A program made the position numbers and the translations under genes. DNA of 13,384 nt from an uncultured Prevotellaceae bacterium (lineage in GTDB: Bacteria; Bacteroidota; Bacteroidia; Bacteroidales; Bacteroidaceae). A model generated the notes under the pieces. That model worked only from the letters and a program-made list of their open reading frames with translations, was not told where the DNA came from and did no database searches. Position 1 is the stretch's first letter. The number at the start of each line of letters is the position of its first letter. This document shows, piece after piece, positions 8,457 to 13,384 of this stretch. The stretch covers positions 1 through 13,384 of the forward strand of contig CAMKTM010000049.1 in NCBI GenBank assembly GCA_946415695.1, in the 5' to 3' direction.

Positions 8457-8612
8457 ATGAAAAAGTATTATGCACCTGCCATGCAGGTAGAAGAGGCACA
8501 GGCAGCTCAGATGCTGGCCGAAAGCTTGAAGATCAGCGAAACAACCGTTGACGGCAGTCAAGCACTGACCCAAGAAGACACCGGTTGGAGCATTTGGGGC
8601 GACGAGGAATAA
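8457..8612 (+). CDS. 51-residue small acidic protein of unknown function
   Basis: The ORF encodes MKKYYAPAMQVEEAQAAQML, continues through AESLKISETTVDGSQALTQ and ends DTGWSIWGDEE. It has a Lys-rich start, a Val-Glu-Glu core, a Leu-Ala-Glu-Ser-Leu turn and an acidic, Trp-containing end (ten Asp/Glu against three Lys). There is no signal peptide and no membrane segment. From memory, short proteins starting MKK-Y-x-x-P-x-x-x-V and containing a later LAxS are common in Prevotella and Bacteroides, but I know of no established function. The gene lies between two hairpins, 89 bases after the discoidin-type gene, and no clear promoter is seen, so it may be read through from upstream. The Trp-rich, acidic end would also suit a precursor peptide, but no maturation enzyme is nearby. 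Confidence 0.75.
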   Translation: MKKYYAPAMQVEEAQAAQMLAESLKISETTVDGSQALTQEDTGWSIWGDEE

Positions 8613-8636
8613 GCCTCTTCCCATACCCAACAGACA

Positions 8637-8668
8637 ATCCCCGAGACGAACCGCCTCGGGGATTTTTG
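8637..8668 (+). terminator. Intrinsic terminator after the small protein gene
   Basis: ATCCCCGAG (8637-8645) pairs perfectly with CTCGGGGAT (8655-8663) around a 9-base loop, followed by a run of five T (8663-8667). It lies 24 bases after the stop codon. Confidence 0.9.
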
Positions 8669-8786
8669 TATGGCAGAAACAGCGGAAGGCTTGTCGCCGC
8701 GCCCCCGCTTTGCTCACGTGAAAGCCCAGGATGGCGAGGAGATGTCTTGTCCGGAACACAGGAAATCCGGCGATGAGGCATGGCAT

Positions 8787-8862
8787 GTTGTTTGCTTGTA
8801 CATGTACGTGCAATTGCTTGTACATGTAAAAGCAATTGCACGTACATGTACAAGCAAACAAC
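8787..8862. repeat. 76-bp dispersed repeat, copy B (near-perfect palindrome)
   Basis: Arms 8787-8819 and 8830-8862 are exact inverted repeats of 33 bases with a 10-base spacer that itself holds TACATGTA. It can also be read as a 9-bp end GTTGTTTGC, then 22-bp units at 8796-8817 and 8818-8839, and a final 23-bp unit at 8840-8862. That is the same layout and exact length as copy A (4612-4687). All six units of the two copies share GTACATG-N5-GCAA. Confidence 0.93.
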
Positions 8863-8927
8863 TCGACGCGGGATGTCTGGCGGACAGCCGCGGGGTGATG
8901 GGCAGTTTGCCCGAAATGTGGGTGAAG

Positions 8928-8957
8928 GAGACTGCTCTTTGTCAAACGGGCAGTCTC
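8928..8957 (-). terminator. Weak hairpin downstream of gldH
   Basis: GAGACTGC (8928-8935) and GCAGTCTC (8950-8957) form an 8-bp stem, beginning 18 bases after the gldH stop codon on the minus strand. No T run follows, so a terminator role is uncertain. Confidence 0.3.
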
Positions 8958-8974
8958 TTGGCGGAAACCAGCAA

Positions 8975-9427
8975 TCACCTTTCTATCCTGATGCCGACTT
9001 CTGTGAAGCCGGAAATCATTTCTTTGGACATGAGATGATGGATGCGGACGGTGGCGGCTTTGCCTTTCCGCAGCCGGATGGGCAACAGCTGTGTTTCGTA
9101 TTGATGATTGTTGACGCCGCCAGTCAAGGCATAGCCTTCGGCATCGGTCAAAGGGTAACGTATGGTGTCGCAGCGGGAAACGCCCTCTGCATCGCCAGTT
9201 TGTTCCACGGCAAGCACAACGTCCTGTATGCCAATGTCTGCCAATGTGCGGAGACCTATCGTGAGCCTGCCGTCGATGTCCTCTTCAACCTTCGGCACAT
9301 GGAAGCTCACGGTGTCGCGCCGCTCCCAACCTTCCTTGGGCAGAGGCTTGTAACTGTGAAAAACCGTGCTGCCAGTACAGGACACAAACAGCAAACCACA
9401 CAAAAGAAAGACGGATGACCGACACAT
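8975..9427 (-). CDS. gldH: Gliding-motility-type lipoprotein GldH
   Basis: A 150-residue lipoprotein. The ATG at 9427 is preferred over an in-frame ATG at 9448 because it gives a compact signal peptide, MCRSSVFLLCGLLFVSC, with a lipobox-like LFVSC and lipidation at Cys17. The mature part fits GldH: an early HSYKPLPKEGWERRDTVSF segment, a central TIGLRTLADIGIQDVVL strand region, then GGVNNHQYETQLLPIRL and a final ISGFTEVGIRIER. GldH is an inner-membrane-associated or periplasmic lipoprotein needed for gliding in Flavobacterium; non-gliding Bacteroidota keep it too. It follows ricT on the same strand, but a 426-bp repeat tract lies between. TACATTTG on the minus strand (9444-9437) matches the -7 consensus and would give a nearly leaderless transcript. 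Confidence 0.85.
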   Translation of the reverse strand: MCRSSVFLLCGLLFVSCTGSTVFHSYKPLPKEGWERRDTVSFHVPKVEEDIDGRLTIGLRTLADIGIQDVVLAVEQTGDAEGVSRCDTIRYPLTDAEGYALTGGVNNHQYETQLLPIRLRKGKAATVRIHHLMSKEMISGFTEVGIRIER

Positions 9428-9442
9428 GGAATTAGTCAAATG

Positions 9443-9850
9443 TACCACAGATTATACTGAGAGGCCTTTTTTATTTCTAACCACAGATTAAACGGATTTT
9501 ACTAAGAGGCTTTTTATTTCTAACCACGGATTAAACGGATTAAACTGATTGGAGGCTTTATTATTAACCACGGATTAAACGGATTAAACTGATTAAACTG
9601 ATTGGAGGCTTTATTATTAACCACGGACTAAACGGATTAAACGGATTGGAGGCTTTATTATTAACCACAGATTAAACTGATTGGAGGCTTTATTATTAAC
9701 CACGGATTGAACGGATTAAACGGATTGGCTATATTATTTCTAACCACGAATTACACGAATTATACGAATTGAATTAATCCGTTCAATCCGTTTAATCCGT
9801 GGTTTTTAATTTCAAAGCCCATTCGTGCAATTCGTTCAATTTGTGGTTAG
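9443..9850. repeat. Nested tandem repeat between ricT and gldH
   Basis: About eight units begin with (A)ACCAC(G/A) followed by two to five 9-bp blocks of GGATTAAAC or GATTAAACT type and a linker GGAGGCTTTATTATT. Unit starts at 9479, 9522, 9566, 9619, 9663, 9698 and 9742 give spacings of 43, 44, 53, 44, 35 and 44 bases, so unit length changes mostly in 9-base steps. The last part changes the word to CCACGAATTACACGAATT and then contains two inverted copies (to 9804 and 9848). It fills the whole 426-bp space between the two genes, and I see no gene in it. Confidence 0.93.
9700..9802. repeat. Inverted pair within the tandem tract
   Basis: The 27 bases at 9700-9726 pair with 9776-9802 with two mismatches. 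A second pair, 9742-9770 with 9820-9848 (23 of 29 positions match), is interleaved with the first rather than nested, so the two stems cannot form together without a pseudoknot. Confidence 0.8.
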
Positions 9851-9853
9851 AGT

Positions 9854-11077
9854 TCATTCCGCGGTTTGATTGTTGTCTTGTCGCGATGGTCTGTTCTTGT
9901 GCTTCTTCTTGCGTTTCTTTTTGCTGTCGAAGCGGCCCACGTCTTCCTGTGTGGCGAGGTCAACGGGGCGTTCCGGTTCTTTGCGTCCGCCTTCTTCGAG
10001 CGATAGGGGCTTCTCGCCGCGTTGGTTCATCTCGATGACTTCCTTGGCCCGTTCAGCACTGATTGTGACGAGGTTGGCGGCATTGCGTTTGTCGGTGGAA
10101 TAGGTGACTTGCTCCGACAGGATGTCGGCCTTGAAGAAGTAGTAGTCAGAGTCTTGCGTATAGAGGATGACATCGCGCGGAGGCAGTTTGCGGAAGCATT
10201 CCACGTATTGGTCCACCTCGTAGTTCATGCAGCACTTCAGCTTGGCGCACTGTCCGGCCAGTTTCTGCGGGTTGAGGCTGAGGTCCTGGAACCTGGCAGC
10301 GCCTGTGCCGACGCTCTGGAAGTTCTTGAGCCATCCGGCACAGCACAGTTCGCGTCCGCAAGGGCCGAAGCCTCCGATGCGACCTGCTTCCTGGCGTGCG
10401 CCAATCTGCTTCATCTCGATGCGCACATGGAAGGTGTCGGCAAGAACCTTGATGAGCTGGCGGAAATCGACACGTCCGTCGGCAATATAATAGAAGATGG
10501 CTTTGTTGCCGTCGCCTTGGTACTCCACGTCGCCTATCTTCATCTCGAGGCCGAGGTCCTTGGCAATCTGGCGGCTCTGAATCATCGTGTCGTGCTCCCG
10601 GGCTTTTGCTTCTGCATAGCGTTCCATGTCGCCCTCGCGAGCCAGCCGGTAAATCTTGCGTATCTCCTCGCTGGCTTTCAGGTTGGCGTGCTTCATCTGC
10701 AGCGGCACGAGCTTGCCGGTGAGCGACACCACACCGATGTCGTGCCCTGGGTTCGACTCTACGGCCACGATGTCGCCCTTCTTGAGAGGCAGGCCTTCGC
10801 TGTTGTGGAAGTATGCTTTTCTCGTGTTCTTGAACTGCACCTCGACGAGGTCTGTCACCTCATTGTTGCCGGGCACGTCGGCCAGATAGTCGTATGTGTT
10901 GAGCTGGGCATAGTGGCCTGTGTTGGCGCTTTGCGCAGAGAAGCCGTGCCCTCGTTCGCCGCTGATGAATGAAGCCCCCCCTTCCTCCTTTTGGGTGAGA
11001 GAGGTTTTTCTTTCTGCATCCCTCTCCATTTTTGGGGTGAGAGAGGTTTGTCTTTCGTAATTGTTCATAACGTTCAT
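9854..11077 (-). CDS. ricT: PSP1-domain protein RicT (YaaT-like)
   Basis: A 407-residue protein. The start at 11077 is the first ATG after the intergenic GC-rich repeats; an alternative ATG is at 11068. The open frame runs further upstream, but only as an antiparallel-frame overlap of holB. The PSP1 domain spans about 75-300 (VEVQFKNTRKAYF, GDIVAVE). It includes the RicT cysteine signature: GRIGGFGPCGRELCCAGWL (C240, C245, C246) and AGQCAKLKCCMNYE (C277, C282, C283). In Bacillus the homologue works with RicA and RicF in an iron-sulfur complex affecting RNase Y and development; the role in Bacteroidota is not settled. Residues 11-34 are coded by a 42-bp repeat, and the C-terminus is a basic tail (KKKRKKKHKNR, near 386-396). 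It lies 50 bases after holB, so the two are probably co-transcribed. Confidence 0.9.
   Translation of the reverse strand: MNVMNNYERQTSLTPKMERDAERKTSLTQKEEGGASFISGERGHGFSAQSANTGHYAQLNTYDYLADVPGNNEVTDLVEVQFKNTRKAYFHNSEGLPLKKGDIVAVESNPGHDIGVVSLTGKLVPLQMKHANLKASEEIRKIYRLAREGDMERYAEAKAREHDTMIQSRQIAKDLGLEMKIGDVEYQGDGNKAIFYYIADGRVDFRQLIKVLADTFHVRIEMKQIGARQEAGRIGGFGPCGRELCCAGWLKNFQSVGTGAARFQDLSLNPQKLAGQCAKLKCCMNYEVDQYVECFRKLPPRDVILYTQDSDYYFFKADILSEQVTYSTDKRNAANLVTISAERAKEVIEMNQRGEKPLSLEEGGRKEPERPVDLATQEDVGRFDSKKKRKKKHKNRPSRQDNNQTAE
10981..11056 (-). repeat. 42-bp in-frame repeat in the ricT N-terminus
   Basis: The plus-strand word GGGTGAGAGAGGTTT occurs at 10993-11007 and again at 11035-11049, 42 bases apart, each next to a CTCC-rich segment and a CTTTC. 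On the minus strand this codes TSLTPKMERD and TSLTQKEEGG. It resembles the CTCACCCC-type repeat that I recall as widely dispersed in Prevotella. Confidence 0.75.
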
Positions 11078-11080
11078 TTT

Positions 11081-11140
11081 ATTCCCCCTAAAGGGGGTTC
11101 GGGGATTCTTATTCCCCCTAAAGGGGGTTAGGGGGTCTTT
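11081..11140. repeat. Two tandem 30-bp GC-rich hairpin repeats between holB and ricT
   Basis: Units 11081-11110 and 11111-11140 both start ATTCCCCCTAAAGGGGGTT and then vary slightly. Each contains CCCCC-TAAA-GGGGG, a perfect 5-bp stem with a 4-base loop. The second unit overlaps the holB end and supplies its stop codon (11128-11130). Confidence 0.9.
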
Positions 11141-12258
11141 AGTAGTATAATCATTTTCAGTGCGAGGTCGAAGAACACCATGCGGGCGTTGACGTTCTGT
11201 GCGATGTCGCGTCCGGCGTCGCTCAGTTCGTTCATGATGCCCACGACGTTGCGCTCGCCTATGAATGGCGCGAAGCGTGTGCTGAAGTTCTCCTCCTCCC
11301 GTCCGAGGAAGTTGATCTGCGGTTGATGGAAGTTGTAGATGAAGTTCTCGCGCAGCTGCTGCTGGAAGTAGTCGAGCATTCGTTTCTGCCTTTCGCGCCC
11401 CAGTTCGCTCACGGCGAGCGCCCATTGCTGCATTTCCTTGATGCGGCGGCCGTAGCTGTGGCGCATCAGTTCGACGAAGAGGTTGAAGAACATCCGTTGT
11501 TCCGAATCGCGCTGCATGCGCTTCAGGGCTTCCGTGTAGCTGCCTTGGGCGATGTGTGCCAGGAGCTTTGCGTCTTCCTGCGGCATGGCGTGTCGCTCTT
11601 GAAGTGCCTGGCAGATGACGTCTTCCGGCAGGGCTGGTACGTTGATGCGTTGCACGCGGCTCTGTATGGTGCCGAGCACGAGGTCGGGCTCTTGGCTGAC
11701 AAGCAGGAAGTGTGTCCCGACGGGAGGCTCTTCGATGAGTTTCAGGAGTTTGTTGCCTGTCTGCTCGTTCATGCGTTCCGGCAGCCAGATGACGACGACC
11801 TTGCGTCCGCCCTGGCTCGACTTGAGGCCCAGCTTCTTTTGCAGGTTGTCGCTCTCCTGCACATAGATGACGATTTGCTGGTTCTCTGCTCCGATGTCTT
11901 CGAGCCAGTCCTCGATGTCGAAGTAGGGAGAGCTGTCGAGCTGCCTGCGCCACTCTTCGAGGAAGTCGTCCGAGACGGGTTTGTCGCTGCTCTTTCCCTT
12001 ATAGACGGGAAAGGAGAAGTGCAGGTCGGGATGCGCCCAGAGGGACGACATGTGGCAGTCGGAGCATGTGCCGCAAGCGCCCTCTTGCGTGGGATGCTGG
12101 CAGAGGAGCATCTGGGCGAAGGCAAGCGCCAGCGGCAACTTGCCGGCACCCTTCGGCCCGCAGAGCATGATGGCGTGCGGCAACTTGTTCTCCGCAAGGA
12201 GACGCACAAGGTGCTGCTTCACCTCTTCTTGTCCTATGATGTCGCACCAATTTACCAT
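11128..12258 (-). CDS. holB: DNA polymerase III subunit delta-prime
   Basis: A 376-residue clamp-loader subunit. The AAA+ N-terminus begins MVNWCDIIGQEEVKQHL. The P-loop GPKGAGKL (34-41) has Leu where Ser/Thr normally binds magnesium. The zinc-binding cysteines C53, C62, C65 and C68 are present (LLCQHPTQEGACGTCSDC). The Walker B position reads KVVVIWLPERMN without DExx, sensor 1 is near FLLVSQEP, and the SRC motif reads SRV (200-202). As in other delta-prime proteins, the changed P-loop and Walker B suggest a structural rather than ATP-hydrolysing role in loading the sliding clamp. The C-terminal three residues (KTP) and the stop are coded by a dispersed repeat. It heads the minus-strand run holB-ricT-(gldH). 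Confidence 0.93.
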   Translation of the reverse strand: MVNWCDIIGQEEVKQHLVRLLAENKLPHAIMLCGPKGAGKLPLALAFAQMLLCQHPTQEGACGTCSDCHMSSLWAHPDLHFSFPVYKGKSSDKPVSDDFLEEWRRQLDSSPYFDIEDWLEDIGAENQQIVIYVQESDNLQKKLGLKSSQGGRKVVVIWLPERMNEQTGNKLLKLIEEPPVGTHFLLVSQEPDLVLGTIQSRVQRINVPALPEDVICQALQERHAMPQEDAKLLAHIAQGSYTEALKRMQRDSEQRMFFNLFVELMRHSYGRRIKEMQQWALAVSELGRERQKRMLDYFQQQLRENFIYNFHQPQINFLGREEENFSTRFAPFIGERNVVGIMNELSDAGRDIAQNVNARMVFFDLALKMIILLKTP

Positions 12259-12287
12259 TTAATCATTTACCATTTACCATTTAATGG
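12254..12287 (-). repeat. AAATGGT-type repeat over the holB start codon
   Basis: The minus strand reads repeated AAATGGT and AAATGATT words, giving four ATG triplets in 34 bases; the last is the holB start (12258). One ATG in frame with holB upstream is followed by TGA, so 12258 is the first productive start. The same word occurs in coding sequence at 4472-4508. Confidence 0.7.
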
Positions 12288-12309
12288 TTTGCTAATTGCC
12301 TTTTGTTTG

Positions 12310-12317
12310 CAAAGGTA
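12310..12317 (-). promoter_or_regulatory. Candidate -7 box for holB
   Basis: The minus strand reads TACCTTTG, matching TAnnTTTG, about 51 bases before the holB ATG. No clear -33 element is seen. Confidence 0.5.
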
Positions 12318-12320
12318 CAA

Positions 12321-12357
12321 AATTATTCTTAATTCATCATTCTTAATTCTTAATTTC
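12321..12357. repeat. TTCTTAATT tandem repeat in the divergent promoter region
   Basis: ATTCTTAATTCATC is followed by two further ATTCTTAATT-type words. The tract lies between the -7 boxes of holB (12310-12317) and ugd (12362-12369), where both -33 elements would be expected. Confidence 0.65.
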
Positions 12358-12361
12358 TTTG

Positions 12362-12369
12362 TATCTTTG
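12362..12369 (+). promoter_or_regulatory. Candidate -7 box for ugd
   Basis: TATCTTTG is an exact TAnnTTTG match 45 bases before the ATG at 12415, giving a leader of about 40 bases. The -33 position falls in the TTCTTAATT repeat and shows no TTTG. Confidence 0.6.
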
Positions 12370-12374
12370 CACCG

Positions 12375-12410
12375 AAATGGTAATTGATTAAATGATTAAA
12401 TGCTAAATGA
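12375..12410 (+). repeat. ATTAAATG-type repeat before the ugd start
   Basis: The leader contains AAATGGTAA, ATTGATTAAATG, ATTAAATG and CTAAATGAT, so ATG triplets appear four times before the chosen start. The word is of the same type as the repeat at the holB start. Confidence 0.6.
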
Positions 12411-12414
12411 TACG

Positions 12415-13384
12415 ATGAGAGACTTCAAAGACCTCAAAATTGCAGTTGCCGGTACGGGCTATGTTGGCCTGTCCATTGCTACGCTGCTCAGCCAGCACCA
12501 CGAGGTGATGGCCGTCGATGTGATTCCCGAGAAAGTGGAGAAAATTAACAACCGCATCTCGCCTATTCAGGACGAATACATCGAAAAGTATCTTTCAGAG
12601 AAGAAGCTGAACCTGACGGCAACGCTCGACGGCGCCAAGGCATACAAGGATGTCGACTTCGTGGTCATCGCTGCGCCTACGAACTACGACCCCGTCAAGA
12701 ACTTCTTCGACACGCACCACATCGAGGACGTCATCGACCTGGTCATCAGCGTCAACCCCGATGCTGTGATGGTCATCAAGAGCACCATCCCCGTGGGCTA
12801 TTGCCGAAGCCTTTACGCAAAGTATGCCCTTAAGTTCCTCTACAAGCCCGAGCTGAAGGGCAAGAAGTTCAACCTGCTCTTCTCGCCCGAGTTCCTTCGC
12901 GAGAGCAAGGCGCTCTACGACAACCTTTACCCTTCGCGCATCATCGTAGGCTATCCAAAGACCATCGAGATCAGCGACAATAACTTCACGGAGGAGAACG
13001 CTGCCATCACGGCCATCGGCAACCCCGATGCCATGAAGTTTGCAGAGACCTTTGCCAAGCTCCTGCAGGAAGGAGCCGAGAAGGAGAACATCGACACGCT
13101 CTTCATGGGCATGAAGGAGGCAGAGGCTGTAAAACTCTTTGCCAACACCTACCTCGCCCTGCGCGTCAGCTACTTCAATGAGCTCGACACTTACGCCGAG
13201 GTGAAGGGTCTCGACCCGAAGGCTATCATCCGTGGCGTCGGACTCGATCCCCGCATCGGCACGCACTACAACAATCCTTCCTTCGGCTACGGCGGCTACT
13301 GCTTGCCGAAGGACACGAAACAGCTACTCGCCAACTACCGCGACGTGCCGCAGCAGATGATGACGGCCATCGTGGAGAGCAACC
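12415..13384 (+). CDS. ugd: UDP-glucose 6-dehydrogenase (3' end outside window)
   Basis: 323 codons are visible. It oxidises UDP-glucose to UDP-glucuronate with two NAD+, in the cytosol, supplying sugars for capsule and surface polysaccharides. Seen: the NAD-binding GTGYVGLS (G13-S20), SPIQDEYIEKYL, AAPTNYDP, KSTIPVGYC, FSPEFLRESKALYDNLYPSR, the helix FANTYLALRVSYFNELDTYA, and the active-site segment GYGGYCLPKDTKQL with catalytic Cys296. An in-frame ATG at 12400 would add five residues (MLNDT) and directly follows a stop codon; 12415 is preferred because MRDFKDLKIAV fits the family start. It is divergent from holB. What remains outside the window is probably the C-terminal UDP-binding domain. 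Confidence 0.95.
   Translation, partial: MRDFKDLKIAVAGTGYVGLSIATLLSQHHEVMAVDVIPEKVEKINNRISPIQDEYIEKYLSEKKLNLTATLDGAKAYKDVDFVVIAAPTNYDPVKNFFDTHHIEDVIDLVISVNPDAVMVIKSTIPVGYCRSLYAKYALKFLYKPELKGKKFNLLFSPEFLRESKALYDNLYPSRIIVGYPKTIEISDNNFTEENAAITAIGNPDAMKFAETFAKLLQEGAEKENIDTLFMGMKEAEAVKLFANTYLALRVSYFNELDTYAEVKGLDPKAIIRGVGLDPRIGTHYNNPSFGYGGYCLPKDTKQLLANYRDVPQQMMTAIVESN

Larger units (their letters stand above)
8613..8974. other. Convergent gene-free stretch with terminator and palindromic repeat
   Basis: It separates the plus-strand small gene from the minus-strand gldH. It contains the terminator at 8637-8668, the 76-bp palindromic array at 8787-8862 and a small hairpin at 8928-8957. Open frames on both strands run through the palindrome and other genes and show no protein-like pattern. 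I see nothing recognisable in 8669-8786. Confidence 0.7.

Noticed and set aside
8373..8978. 201-codon minus-strand frame between gldH and the discoidin-type gene
   Set aside because: It runs through the palindrome, the terminator and the complement of the small gene, and has no recognisable motif.
8780..9418. 212-codon plus-strand frame opposite gldH
   Set aside because: It is antisense to a well-supported lipoprotein gene and begins inside the palindromic repeat.
9443..9850. Origin of replication or iteron array
   Set aside because: The repeats look like a dispersed chromosomal family, unit length is irregular, there is no AT-rich unwinding region with DnaA boxes, and no replication initiator gene is adjacent.
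10022..10972. 316-codon plus-strand frame
   Set aside because: It lies wholly opposite ricT, whose cysteine signature and PSP1 domain are clear.
11078..11953. 292-codon upstream extension of the ricT frame
   Set aside because: It overlaps holB in another frame, is rich in Arg/His/Pro in a way typical of frame shadows, and passes through intergenic repeats. The real protein begins at 11077.
11323..12387. 354-codon plus-strand frame
   Set aside because: It lies opposite holB and extends into AT-rich repeats; it is a shadow frame.
12595..13266. 223-codon minus-strand frame
   Set aside because: It lies opposite the conserved ugd coding sequence, including its helix and substrate motifs.

Overview
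The window looks like chromosomal DNA from a Bacteroidota species, most likely Prevotella or a close relative. The grounds are: promoter -7 boxes of the TAnnTTTG type, a gldH gliding-type lipoprotein gene, a holB-ricT-gldH gene run, secreted proteins ending in the Y-N-L-A-G-Q-R ... G-K-K-V-L-K tail that is common in Prevotella, and a high load of short dispersed repeats. This is an inference from sequence character; no search was run.

Layout from left to right. (1) 1-1252, minus strand: a CobW/COG0523 GTPase (metal chaperone type) with a very His-rich loop, cut off by the window edge. (2) 1394-4591, plus strand: a secreted glutaminase-A-like protein (DUF4964/5127/4965/1793) carrying a duplicated beta-sandwich module. 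(3) 4592-5040: a 76-bp repeat array, a terminator, then a promoter and an A-rich leader. (4) 5041-8367, plus strand: a large secreted protein with three F5/8-type-C-like modules, a GLUG/beta-helix region and a Prevotella-type C-terminal tail, followed by a 51-residue small protein (8457-8612) and a strong terminator. (5) 8613-8974: a convergent gene-free stretch holding a second 76-bp array, here a near-perfect palindrome. (6) 8975-12258, minus strand: gldH, a 0.4-kb nested tandem repeat, ricT (PSP1/YaaT type) and holB (DNA polymerase III delta-prime). (7) 12415-end, plus strand: ugd (UDP-glucose 6-dehydrogenase), divergent from holB and cut off by the window edge.

The minus-strand housekeeping run (clamp loader, RicT, GldH) and ugd are ordinary core genes. 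The 1.4-8.6 kb part is accessory: secreted binding or hydrolytic proteins plus an orphan small protein. No SusC/SusD pair, transposase, CRISPR array, rRNA or tRNA was seen.

The most notable feature is repeat biology. At least six families of short repeats occur in 13 kb, and several reach into genes. One supplies the stop codon of holB and the segment just before ricT. Another forms part of the ricT N-terminus. Others sit exactly at the joint between the body and the C-terminal tail of both large secreted proteins. AT-rich ATG-bearing repeats surround the start codons of holB and ugd, with a weaker case at the cobW-type gene. Two 76-bp arrays of 22-bp units share the same layout and bracket the discoidin/small-protein block.
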